Assembly: GCA_027596195.1 (NCBI GenBank)
Contig: JADGJG010000510.1
Coordinates: 1 to 17,655, forward strand
Source of the DNA: Podochytrium sp. JEL0797
Taxonomy: Eukaryota > Chytridiomycota > Chytridiomycetes > Chytridiales > Chytriomycetaceae
Reading direction: 5' to 3'
DNA length: 17,655 nt
Shown here: one piece after another, positions 1-8,200 of the stretch
How positions within the stretch are numbered: position 1 is the stretch's first letter
Layout: each line of letters begins with the position of its first letter
Position numbers and translations under genes: made by a program
The notes under the pieces: model-generated
Seen by the model: only the letters and a program-made list of their open reading frames with translations
Database searches by the model: none
What the model was told of the DNA's origin: nothing

Positions 1-11
1 TAGGGAAATAT

Positions 12-263
12 TCAGAGAAACAACACAGAAACAGCAGCAACGGTTCCAAAGGCCGCAATTTCCTTGGCACCAGATTGATAGATTGAAGAAGTGGCGGTTT
101 TAACTTGTCCAGTGGCCGCGGCAGATTCAGCAGCGTGGTCGTGTCCTTCATGGTCATGTCCGGCATGGTCATCATGGGCAGAGACGACGGCATGGTCATC
201 ATGATGTCCTTCGTGAGCAGAGACGGCGGCGATGAAGATGGCGGCGAGGGTGAGGAACTTCAT
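12..263 (-). CDS. Small His-rich secreted protein with GPI-like tail
   Basis: An 83-residue protein in one exon. The open frame extends further upstream, but I chose the ATG at 263 because it starts a clear signal peptide (MKFLTLAAIFIAAVSA, cleavage expected near residue 16) and lies about 58 nt below a TATA-like box. The mature N-terminus is a His/Asp cluster with 10 His in about 27 residues, in HDDH, HDH and HEGH patterns, so metal binding is likely but inferred. Then come an Ala/Ser/Thr stretch, the motif SIYQSGAKEIAAFG, and a hydrophobic end (VAAVSVLFL) that fits a GPI-attachment signal. The same pre-tail motif recurs in the genes at 966, 1974 and 12334. I do not recognise a named family. 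It probably sits on the cell surface or in the wall; buffering of copper, zinc or nickel is one possible role. Confidence 0.75.
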   Translation of the reverse strand: MKFLTLAAIFIAAVSAHEGHHDDHAVVSAHDDHAGHDHEGHDHAAESAAATGQVKTATSSIYQSGAKEIAAFGTVAAVSVLFL

Positions 264-303
264 TTTCGAGTTGGATTTGTTTTGGAGTGGTGATTCTTTG
301 TTG

Positions 304-336
304 CGTGCGCTACGAAGGGCTTTAAATACGCGTTCC
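304..336 (-). promoter_or_regulatory. TATA-like core promoter of the His-rich gene
   Basis: Read on the minus strand, an ACGCGTATTTAAAG element lies about 58 nt before the ATG at 263, followed by GCGCACG nearer the gene. The same order and spacing (TATA-like box, then GCGCACG or GAGCACG) occurs upstream of the genes starting at 1655 and 3713, which supports a real core promoter. Confidence 0.5.
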
Positions 337-450
337 TGGAGTAAATTTTTTTGGATCACCGACATTGATATACTAGAGAGGAGGGAAACGCCATACCAAA
401 ATCGACAGAAAAATCTACTATACAACCTTATAAATTAAATTCATCGGTTG

Positions 451-456
451 TTTATT
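451..456 (-). terminator. Poly(A) signal AATAAA
   Basis: AATAAA on the minus strand, about 95 nt downstream of the stop codon at 552-554 and well upstream of the His-rich gene. It has no other obvious owner, so it supports a separate transcript ending here. Confidence 0.45.
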
Positions 457-551
457 TCTGAACCCTTTGATTGGATAAGAATGTGAAAAGGTGAAAAATG
501 AGAGTGGGTGTCGGGGGCGAATTGGGCGGACAAAAACCGAACAACTGGAAG

Positions 552-761
552 TCACAACCAAGCCGCTCTCTCGCTGCAGCCGAACCACTGTGGCTTGCAG
601 TCATCTTCATCGCCAGACAATGTAGGTGTATTTGCAGGGTCGCCGGAAGATGTAGAAGAAGGCGCCTGAAACGAACTGGTTTCGTTCATCACATGCTGTT
701 GAGCACGAATTCGGACGGTTGTGAGTGCCACGAAGGAGTAGAAGAGAAGCAGGAGGTTCAT
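552..761 (-). CDS. Candidate small secreted protein
   Basis: A 69-residue frame with a convincing signal peptide (MNLLLLFYSFVALTTVRIRA, then Q). A short Ser/Thr/Pro/Asp-rich region and two Cys (DDCKPQWFGCSERAAWL) follow before TGA. No GPI-like tail is visible, unlike its neighbours. An AATAAA at 451-456 suits its 3' end. Just past the stop, another frame continues with two more Cys (CDFQLFGFCPPNS), so an unrecognised small intron or frameshift near 560-590 could extend it. I see no TATA-like box matching those of the neighbouring genes. I recognise no family; a small secreted Cys-containing protein is the most that can be said. Confidence 0.42.
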   Translation of the reverse strand: MNLLLLFYSFVALTTVRIRAQQHVMNETSSFQAPSSTSSGDPANTPTLSGDEDDCKPQWFGCSERAAWL

Positions 762-933
762 TCTTGGAGTGTGTTTTTTTTGGGAGTTTGTGCTGTCGCG
801 TCCAATACGGGTGTTTCGGGGGACGAAAGCTACACGACAACTCTTGATGCGATCGTTTAGGGTCGTCTTTTTTTTAATGTTCGATAGAGCGAGATTGTGG
901 AAACCATACTAAAATCAATCTCGAAGTGGTAAC

Positions 934-939
934 TTTATT
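934..939 (-). terminator. Poly(A) signal AATAAA of the first Ala/Pro-rich gene
   Basis: AATAAAG on the minus strand about 27 nt beyond the TAA at 966-968, a normal position for a 3'-end signal. Confidence 0.6.
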
Positions 940-965
940 CCAAAAAACAAAAAGCACTCCAAAGT

Positions 966-1655
966 TTAAAGAACAAACGTCGCAAACACAGCCACCACCG
1001 CAACACAAACCACAGCTCCATTCCCCTTCACCAACACCCCCTCACTCCCACTCGCATACACATTGTTCACCCCTGCCACGTTCCCAGCAGCCTTTGGAGC
1101 TGTCGGCGCTTGGTACACCGCTGCGACCCCGGCAGGTGTGGCACCGGCAGCTGCAGCTGCGGTAACAGCCGCGGGAGTCGTGTTCGGCTTACAACCTGCA
1201 CCGTTGGGGGCATTCATTCCGGATCCAGAGATGCACCCGGTAGCAGCGGTATTGGCAGCAACTGGAGCAACAACTGGAGCGGCGGGGGCAGCATAGGATG
1301 GAATGACTTGACCCGCCGCGGCAGGAGCAGCAGCGGCACTTGTTTCCACGTTTTGAGTTGGAGTGGTGGCGGGCACGTTGGCAGCGGCGGCGGCTTGGGA
1401 GATTGTGGTTGGGGAACCTCCGTTTCCGAGTGGGGCGGGAGCTGCGGTGACGGCGGCAGTCGGGGCTGGGGCTTGAAGGGCAGCCGCCGTAGTTGGAGCA
1501 GGGGCTTGGTTGTTGTTGGTGTACTGGGGCGCTTGAACGGCTGGGGCAGCAGCGGCGGTAGTGGCGATGGGAAGGGCGGGGGCAGCGTAATTGGCTTGGG
1601 CCTGAACGGAGGCGACGGCAGCTGCGACAGCGAAGAGGAAGATGGAGAACTTCAT
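966..1655 (-). CDS. Ala/Pro/Thr-rich GPI-type surface protein (short paralog)
   Basis: A single-exon protein of 229 residues. It has a signal peptide (MKFSIFLFAVAAAVASVQA), a low-complexity Ala/Pro/Thr/Gln region, and one copy of a unit beginning LGNGGSPTT. Near residue 140 lies a short two-Cys segment (GCISGSGMNAPNGAGCK). The C-terminus has NNVYASGSEGVLVKG followed by a hydrophobic tail (AVVCVAVVAVFATFVL), as in a GPI-attachment signal. The abundance of Ser/Thr suggests heavy O-mannosylation (inference). The next gene upstream is a longer paralog with the same signal peptide start, Cys segment and tail. The ATG at 1655 is chosen for the signal peptide and lies about 55 nt from a TATA-like box. 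Likely a wall or cell-surface component; no named family is recognised. Confidence 0.8.
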   Translation of the reverse strand: MKFSIFLFAVAAAVASVQAQANYAAPALPIATTAAAAPAVQAPQYTNNNQAPAPTTAAALQAPAPTAAVTAAPAPLGNGGSPTTISQAAAAANVPATTPTQNVETSAAAAPAAAGQVIPSYAAPAAPVVAPVAANTAATGCISGSGMNAPNGAGCKPNTTPAAVTAAAAAGATPAGVAAVYQAPTAPKAAGNVAGVNNVYASGSEGVLVKGNGAVVCVAVVAVFATFVL

Positions 1656-1973
1656 GTTGTTTTTTGCAATGATGGTTTTGTGGAACGGGAATGAGGGGGG
1701 CGTGCGCAGTATTTATGCGTTTTTGGGACACAAGGGGCAGACAAGGGGAAGGGATTCGTCACGTGCGCGCTCGAAAATTTTTGATTGCGCGACCCCGAAA
1801 TGAAGAATTTGGTTTTGCAATTTCGCGCTGGGGTTTCATACGCGATAAGACACTTTGTTGCGATGAGTGATGTAATTGTGGTTCTCTGCGTCTAGCAGCC
1901 TTCACATTTATTCATATTTTTTTCACCAGAGCAAAATGATGGGAAAATCGGATGCAGAAAAACTATTCTTTAT
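1656..1973 (-). promoter_or_regulatory. Intergenic promoter region of the short paralog
   Basis: A 318-bp stretch without a gene. Besides the TATA-like element it holds two ACAAGGGG copies (1730-1748), a CACGTG palindrome (1760-1765), and the 16-mer gttttgcaatttcgcg (1812-1827), written here on the plus strand. ACAAGGGG and the 16-mer reappear upstream of the long paralog at similar distances. No supported coding frame was seen. Confidence 0.5.
1701..1724 (-). promoter_or_regulatory. Core promoter of the short paralog
   Basis: Minus strand reads AACGCATAAATACTGCGCAC, with the TATA-like core at 1710-1716, about 55 nt upstream of the ATG at 1655. It is nearly identical to the element at 3758-3780 before the long paralog. 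Confidence 0.6.
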
Positions 1974-1974
1974 T
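1969..1974 (-). terminator. Poly(A) signal overlapping the stop codon of the long paralog
   Basis: On the minus strand the gene ends TGAATAAAG, so the AATAAA shares its first base with the TGA stop at 1976-1974. No other AATAAA was seen close by, so the 3' UTR may be very short. Confidence 0.45.
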
Positions 1975-3713
1975 CAAACAAAGATCCCAAACACAACCAC
2001 CAACGTGACACAAACCACTGCACCCTTCCCCTTCACCACTACCCCATCACTCCCACTCGCCAACACGTTGTTGATTCCCGCCGGTGCGATAATAAACGGA
2101 GCTTTCCCAGGTGCTGGAGCTGGCTGATAAACGGGTGCAGCAACCACAGGCGCTGGAGCATTCACGGGTGTCGCGTATCCTTTGCAAGCGCCGCCGGTGG
2201 GGGTCATTCCGGAGTCGGTGCAGCCGTTAGTGGGTGTGGCTGCAGCTGCTGGGGCGATGACGGGTGCGGGGACGAGTACGTAGGGGGTTACTTGTTTTGC
2301 GGCTGCGGTGGTGGCTTGAACGGCGGCGGCAGGAGCTGGAGCGACAATAGGTGCAGGGGCGACGTAGACGGCAGCGGCGGATGCTGCGGTGGCAGCGAGG
2401 CTCGGAAGATTGGCAGCAGGTTGGATGGAGGTGGTAGCAGGAGAGTTTCCGTTTCCAAGACGAGTGGAAGGCGACGCGGTGGTGGTAGCAGCTGGAGCGA
2501 CGATAGGTGCAGGGGCGACGTAGAGGGTAGCGGTGGATGCTGCAGCTGCAGCGGCAGCGGTGGTATGAGCGTTGGGGGCAGGTTGGATGGACGTGGCGGC
2601 TGGAAAATTTCCGTTGAGTGGAGTGGACGACGACACAATGGTAGCTTGAATGGCGGCGGCAGTTGTGGCAAGAGCTGGAACGACAATAGGTGCAGGGGCG
2701 ACGTAGAGGGGAACGGCGGTCGCTGCTACTGGAGCAGCAGCGGTGCTGGGAGCGTTGGCGGCTGGTTGGATGGAGGTGGCAGCTGGTGAATTTCCGTTGA
2801 GTGGAGTGGACGACGACGCGGTGGTGGCTTGAATGGTGGCGGCAGTTGTGGCAGCAGCTGGAGCGACGGGAGTCGCCACAGCTGGTGCAGCAGTAGTGCT
2901 AGGAATGTTGGCGGCAGGTTGGACGGAGGTGGTAGAGGAAGAGCATCCATTTCCGAGTGCGGTAGCAGAAATGGTGGTGGAGGCGGAAGCAACGGCGGTG
3001 GTTGCCACTTGAAGGGCGGCGGCAGTTTTTGCAGGAGCTGGAGTCACGACAGGTGCAAGGGCGACGTAGAGGGCAGCGGTGGTCGAGACAGCTGGAGCGG
3101 CAGCGGTACTAGGAAGATTCGCGGCAGGTTGGATGGAAGTAACGGCAGGAGAGCTTCCGTTTCCGAGCTGTCTAGTGGACGACGACGCGGTGGTGGCTTG
3201 AATGGTGGCGGCAGTTGTGGCAGCAGCTGGAGCGACGGGAGTCGCCACAGCTGGTACAGCAGCAGTGCTGGAAACGTTGGCAGCAGGTTGGGTGGAGGTG
3301 GCAGTAGTTGCCGCTTGGAGGGCGGCGACAGTTGAGGTGGCTGGAGTCACTATGGCAGCGGGGACAGCTGTGCAGGACGACACTTGGGCCGCGGTCACGG
3401 CGGTTGCCACAGTCGTGGAAGCAGCCGGGGTGGAGGAAATAGTGCTAGGGACACTTTGGGCTGCCACGTTAAGAGCGGCACTAGTGGTTGGCGCATTGGC
3501 GGCAGGAGGTTGGAGGGTGAAAGTAGTTTGGATGACGGATGGGGCGGCGGCGACTGGTGGGGGTGGAGGGACATAGATGTTAGGGTTCGCTTGAGCGGAA
3601 GACGTAGCGGCGGCAGCGGGCGCGATAGGTGGGGGTGGCGGTGCGTAATAGTTCTGGTGCGCCTGAACGGAGGAAACGGCAGCGACAGAGAGGAGGACGG
3701 TGGAGAACTTCAT
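1974..3713 (-). CDS. Repeat-expanded Ala/Thr/Pro-rich GPI-type surface protein (long paralog)
   Basis: A single exon of 579 residues. An upstream in-frame ATG at 3809 is rejected because the TATA-like box at about 3767-3773 falls between it and the ATG at 3713, which begins the signal peptide MKFSTVLLSVAAVSSVQA. The mature protein starts with two Pro-rich segments (APPPPPIAP, VPPPPPVAA). Next come about six imperfect units of 50-70 residues built on GNGxSPAxTSIQPAANxPS, then LYVAPAPIVxPA and IQATTASSST. A terminal domain follows with a two-Cys segment (GCTDSGMTPTGGACK), NNVLASGSDGVVVKGKG, and a hydrophobic GPI-like tail. Composition and layout fit an O-glycosylated wall protein or adhesin stalk; function is not established. 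It is the head-to-tail neighbour and paralog of the gene at 966-1655. Confidence 0.8.
   Translation of the reverse strand: MKFSTVLLSVAAVSSVQAHQNYYAPPPPPIAPAAAATSSAQANPNIYVPPPPPVAAAPSVIQTTFTLQPPAANAPTTSAALNVAAQSVPSTISSTPAASTTVATAVTAAQVSSCTAVPAAIVTPATSTVAALQAATTATSTQPAANVSSTAAVPAVATPVAPAAATTAATIQATTASSSTRQLGNGSSPAVTSIQPAANLPSTAAAPAVSTTAALYVALAPVVTPAPAKTAAALQVATTAVASASTTISATALGNGCSSSTTSVQPAANIPSTTAAPAVATPVAPAAATTAATIQATTASSSTPLNGNSPAATSIQPAANAPSTAAAPVAATAVPLYVAPAPIVVPALATTAAAIQATIVSSSTPLNGNFPAATSIQPAPNAHTTAAAAAAASTATLYVAPAPIVAPAATTTASPSTRLGNGNSPATTSIQPAANLPSLAATAASAAAVYVAPAPIVAPAPAAAVQATTAAAKQVTPYVLVPAPVIAPAAAATPTNGCTDSGMTPTGGACKGYATPVNAPAPVVAAPVYQPAPAPGKAPFIIAPAGINNVLASGSDGVVVKGKGAVVCVTLVVVFGIFV
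2300..3310 (-). repeat. Six imperfect coding repeats within the long paralog
   Basis: At DNA level, blocks such as ggtgcaggggcgacgtagag and ggcagcaggttggatggagg recur at roughly 150-200 bp intervals on the plus strand. They correspond to the protein units starting near QPAAN and LYVAPAPIV. Units differ in whether they carry the LYVAPAP segment, which suggests unequal exchange between copies. Confidence 0.7.
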
Positions 3714-3757
3714 GTTTGTTCGGAAGTGGTTGAGTTGGAGGAGAATATTCGGGGGAA

Positions 3758-3780
3758 CGTGCTCAGCATTTATGCATTTT
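3758..3780 (-). promoter_or_regulatory. Core promoter of the long paralog
   Basis: Minus strand reads AATGCATAAATGCTGAGCAC, with the TATA-like core about 55-60 nt before the ATG at 3713. It differs from the element of the short paralog at only a few positions. Confidence 0.6.
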
Positions 3781-4157
3781 GGGGGGGAGAAGGGGGGGAC
3801 AAGGGGCAAGGGGAAACGGTCACGCGTTTTTCATCAGAATTTTCCGAAATTGTGATTTTGTTTTGCAATTTCGCGGGCAGCTCGTGGGCAGCCCTTCCCT
3901 CTTGTGTTCGAGGGGAATGAGAATTAAGTTCTTCTATTTGCTTTTCTTCTATATGTCTATTGGTAAAAGTGCGTCGCCACCCTGCAATCCCACCGTAATC
4001 GCAGCGATAAGATTTTAATTTCAATCGGTGATGAGACGGTGATCAACGCTGTCGCAGTCGATTCTGGATCCTGCACCCACAACCCTTTCACCTCGAGTCC
4101 ACAAAAAAATGATCTTGAAACGAAGTTTGTTCGTAAAAGTAAAAGGAATGGTACGCG

Positions 4158-4163
4158 TTTATT
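4158..4163 (-). terminator. Poly(A) signal of the cyclotransferase-like gene
   Basis: AATAAA on the minus strand about 65 nt beyond the spliced stop codon at 4226-4228. Confidence 0.5.
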
Positions 4164-4225
4164 TACTATCTAATATGCAGAAGGAGATGAGGGAATGGAG
4201 CCGGTATTGACGAAACAACCAAGGT

Positions 4226-5094
4226 TCAAACTTGGACTCGATTTCCGAAAGCCGCTGGCACCATGGACAGCAGCAGCGAGTCGACAATCTTGAACAGAAA
4301 ATAACACAATATGGAAAAAGAAGTATAGGAATAGCCAAGAGAGTGAGTAACGATGGAAAACAGGAAGGGATTGGGAATTGCACCTTTATGACAGTTTTGC
4401 AAGTTTCTGGTTCGCCAGCCTGGGCATTCGGGACATAACGCCTGATGGGAGCGATTGCGTTGCGATCGTTGATCCAATGAGCGCCAGCCCAACCGTCAGT
4501 CAGATGGATAAAGTCCTCTGCAAATGCGATGCCGTGCTCCTTCAATGCCCCCTCCATAATGCAGTCAATGTAGCTCTGTGGGATGGGAATGTTCTTGCAG
4601 GCCGTGTGTTCAGCGGTGGGCAAGACATATGCCCAGATGACAGCATTGTCTTTGAGATTGACGGTGTCGTAGCGGTGTTCAATCGACGAGGCGCAGAGGC
4701 GCGCGCGCAGATAGTCCTTTTCGCGCAAGTCGAGGTTTGGCAGGGCAGCCGCGTGGATCTCGATCAAAACGCCGTTGACGCGGGCGGCTGCGTCTTCAGC
4801 GATCGAGACAGCAGTGTACTTTTTACTGGCGCACCGATATCCCCACGCACGACTGAACCCTTTGATTACACACGCCTGCGGAGATCCGATGGCCGCAGGG
4901 CCGATCGTGCGCTGCAGCGATGCGCGGTTGATGAGAGAGCCATACGCAAAGATGTATGTGGGTGCGTCGGGGCGTGTCTCTGTGGGCGTGCCGCCAGGTG
5001 TCTCCGCGGGCGTCTCCGTGGGTGTCTCCGTGGGAGTGAGTGCGAGTGTGAGAGCTACGGGTGGAGTGATGGGGAGCGATGCAGCGGTGTCCAT
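4226..5094 (-). CDS. Gamma-glutamylcyclotransferase-like (GGCT/AIG2 fold) protein
   Basis: Exons 5094..4384 and 4288..4226 give 257 residues. After a roughly 45-residue extension with tandem TPTET/TPAET repeats, the fold begins with YIFAYGSLINR, the substrate-binding YGSL loop of this superfamily (residues 51-54). VNGVLIEI and LDLREKDYLR follow, with E125 in the position of the catalytic Glu. Family members release 5-oxoproline from gamma-glutamyl peptides or gamma-glutamylamines; which substrate applies here cannot be read. The 95-nt intron (GTGCAA..TTCAAG, phase 0) leaves a last exon of only 20 codons. Read without splicing, the frame runs to 4159 with an implausible Cys-rich hydrophobic end, so splicing is preferred. 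The exact junction is moderately sure. The ATG at 5094 is the only good start before YGSL. Confidence 0.78.
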
Positions 5095-5247
5095 TCGGCG
5101 TTTTTAACAATCGTTTCGATGATGTCAACTTTTTTGCAATCGCCTCGACCGCGGTTGTTGGTGGCAAAATGACTCACCGAGGCACCGTTGGGGGCACAGC
5201 TCAGGCACAGCCAGGGATTAGAGCAAAAACCCCTTCCGCCTCTCACA

Positions 5248-5253
5248 TTTATT
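5248..5253 (-). terminator. Poly(A) signal of the carboxypeptidase gene
   Basis: AATAAA on the minus strand 10 nt beyond the reconstructed stop codon (5263-5265). It supports the inferred terminal exon. Confidence 0.6.
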
Positions 5254-5262
5254 GCATTCACA

Positions 5263-8200
5263 TCACATTTCCAATCGCGTTTTTGGCATCATAATCACTG
5301 TTGCGGGATACTCTGGCTGCACACTCATTGGCCGGCTGACCTTCCCCTTCTTTGCCTTCACCCTCGCATGATGCATCGCCAGCTTCTCGTGACTGACCTT
5401 CAAACTCAGCGTTTGGATGTTGGGTTTAGGAGGCTCAGCAGCCTCAGAATTCTTGCCGTCTCCTGCTCCGCGTTTGATCCACCCCGCTTTGGTGGTTGCT
5501 GAAGAATGCGACGCGATGTATTGACTCGTGACGTGTTTGTACGCGTCTTGCGAGTGGTGCCATTGCGGTGGAGCTTCGGGTTGAATGATGGATGTGATGC
5601 GGGTGGGTTGGATTGGACGGATGGTTTCGGATGGGGGTTGTTTTGGGTGGTGGACGGGGGAAATCGAGGATCCCTGTCACCGAGTTGCATTTTTAGCCCA
5701 GCAAGGGAGTGGGTTTCATTTTTTTTTGCTCACCACTTTGAACGTCTCTGACGGCCTTTTTTCTATCACCTTGACTTTGGATAATCGAATCGATTCCTTC
5801 TAACAAAATTCGCCGCATGTTAAGTCGTTGAGCAAAAATGAAAGAAATCCCCAAACCGGAGCACTGAAGGGTCGGACGGCGGCTGAAGCAGGGCTCGTAA
5901 CTGCGGCATTTGGTGGTGGAGGACGTACACCAACACGAGCTGGCTTCTCGGAAACAACAGGTTTTTTGGCGATTGGCTTGGCACTTCTGTCGATGGAACT
6001 CATCACTCGCTTCGTCAACACCTTCTTGGAAGGAATTTTGATGCGTAGCACTTCATCGTCCGAAGTCGTTTCGGAATCGTCACTTTTTTTCTATATAAGA
6101 AAATGCCAAACCAAAACGGGGTGAAAAGAGTTACCTCTCATCTGGAAGAAACGTTGCATCCTTCCTCCCAAACCCATCCAACAACCCCGCATGAATCACC
6201 TCCCTCTTCCCCTCACAACAAAAATACTCCCACAAACTCTTCCCAAACCCTTCCCCGAGCCTTTCCAAATCCCGCATCCCATACTGCCACCCGCCACCCC
6301 CCTCTTTGACACCCATATCCGTCCCGCAAAAGCTCGACTCGATCGTGAAACTGTTGACGATCCCGAACCGCTGGCGCACGCAGATTCGACCCGTGCCGCG
6401 TTTTGAGGGCTGGATTTTGAATTGGCACCGCCGGAAGAAGAAGAGGTCTGGGGAGGTTTGGGAGAGAATGTAAGGGAATACGCGTTCGGCGAGGCGGGTG
6501 GCGGGGATGGTTGGGGGTGGTGCGGGTGGTGCGGCTGTGACTGACGTTTGGGAGGAAGCGGGGGAAGTTGAGGCAGAGGTGGATTGTGAAACGGAAGGAG
6601 AGGAAGTGGTGGTGGAGGTTCTTGTTGCGGAGGAGGTGGAGGTGGAGACGGAAGATTGGCTGCCTTTGCTGTTGATCCGAATCGTGGTCTGTGTCATGGA
6701 ACCCGTGCGTCTCCCTCCACCCACAGCAGTCGAGCTCGAATTCGCAGAACCGAACCCCACACTCGCCTTTCGCTTACTCGACGCTGCTTTCCGTTTCCCC
6801 ACGGGTAAAACCACAGGCTCATTCTCACACCCATACATGAAAATCCCATTCTTCCGATTATGTCCATGAAAGTCACAAAACATGACCACCTCCCTCATCC
6901 CCACACTCCTCTCCACCAACTCATACATTGCCGTCACCTCCGGAACCGCCCGCTTCGCACCCCCATTCCCCATCGCAACACCCCACTGCCGGTTCAAATC
7001 AAACCCCGTGAGGTTACACCGATAATTGCCTACAATCACTCCATCCGGATTCATCATGGGCACAATCTTGATTACGAACCGCGCGCGGAGGTCCTCTGCG
7101 TGTGGGGAGGGACCTGTGAGGTATAAAATCAAGCCACGCATCATCCACGACGCGTTCGTTTCCCCCGGATGTACCCTTGCGCTGAGTATAATCCCTTTCC
7201 GCGCAACGAGGTCTTGTGGAGCTGTCACAGGCTTCGTTATAGTCAAAAGGTCGATGTTGTTTCCAGCGACGCTCTTGGCGAGGATGGAGTGGCGGAATAA
7301 AGGGGCGCGGGTGGGATCCGTTTTGAGGGATTGGATGTCGGTTTGGAGGTTTGTGTAGGAGTAAGGGAAGCAGTGGGAGAGGTGGCATGTGTCGAAGTGG
7401 TGTTTGAATTGGAGGGTGAAGGAAAGGGTGTATTTGGGTGGGAGTGGGGAGGATTCTGGGAAGTCGTCGGTTGGAGTGCGAGGAGTTGGATAGTATTGGA
7501 GGTTGGTTCCGGTTCTGTGCCATCCGATGCCTGTGGTGGGGTTAGAAAGGAAGAGGAGTGGGGGTGGGATGGGGTGGGGTACGAACCAGAATTGCTTTTC
7601 TCCTTCTCTGAATACATTAAAGGTCTCAGTCCATTGCTATACAAAGTTTTCGGCTTGCTCAAATTCACAATATCGAATCGATACGTGATCAACTCATACG
7701 AATCTTCATCTCGTGTCACCATTCCCGAGATTGAGAAAAAATACCTGATTTATCATCCATTTAAGAGCTAGAAATCAATATTGAAGATTTGAAATAGTAC
7801 CATTGCGTATGTCCTGCGGTATTCAAATCGTTGCGACAGTACAATTCGTAATGAGACGGGCCCTTTCGGACTGCTTTGGCGAGATTCCCGCATTCAAACC
7901 GCGATTCGAAATGAAGGGGTGGGATTTTAAAGGATTCGCGAGGGGATGGGGGAAGTGGGATGGTTGGTGCGGCGGGACTTGGTGGTTGAATGGGCTCAGC
8001 GGAAGGTTGGATCGAATAAGGCGCGTCGTACACCGTTACGGGAATGAAAGCAGATTGAGGAGATGTTACAGGAGCCGGGGATACCGGATTTGTGGAATCG
8101 AACACATTGAACATTTCTTTGGACAATGATTCTGAGCGGTCGAGGAGTGGGGCGTCGACAATGTCTTTGATGAAGGGGGGCCTGTGGTTTCAAATGTTCA

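Larger units (their letters stand above)
3714..4225. other. Intergenic region: long-paralog promoter and cyclotransferase 3' end
   Basis: A 512-bp gap. Its left part is the promoter of the long paralog: TATA-like element, ACAAGGGG at 3799, and the 16-mer gttttgcaatttcgcg at 3860-3875. Its right end contains the 3' UTR and AATAAA (4158-4163, minus) of the cyclotransferase-like gene. Between about 3900 and 4150 I see no gene, tRNA or clear repeat. Confidence 0.5.

Noticed and set aside
2300..3310. Regularly spaced repeats resembling a CRISPR array or minisatellite
   Set aside because: Units are long, imperfect and in frame with the surface protein; they are coding repeats.
1110..3920. Long plus-strand Gly/Ser-rich frames (1110-1694, 2292-2789, 2829-3335, 3384-3920)
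   Set aside because: They are antisense to the two Ala/Pro-rich genes; GC-rich Ala/Thr/Pro codons read as Gly/Ser/Arg on the other strand. They have no signal peptide or domain.
3900..4150. Possible tRNA or other RNA gene in the gap
   Set aside because: No cloverleaf with acceptor stem and T-loop could be formed by eye.
4378..5172. 264-codon plus-strand frame over the cyclotransferase
   Set aside because: It is antisense to a gene with a recognisable YGSL and catalytic Glu and shows no domain itself.
6498..6869. Plus-strand Glu/Val-rich frame
   Set aside because: It is a mirror of the Ser/Thr-rich insert of the carboxypeptidase.
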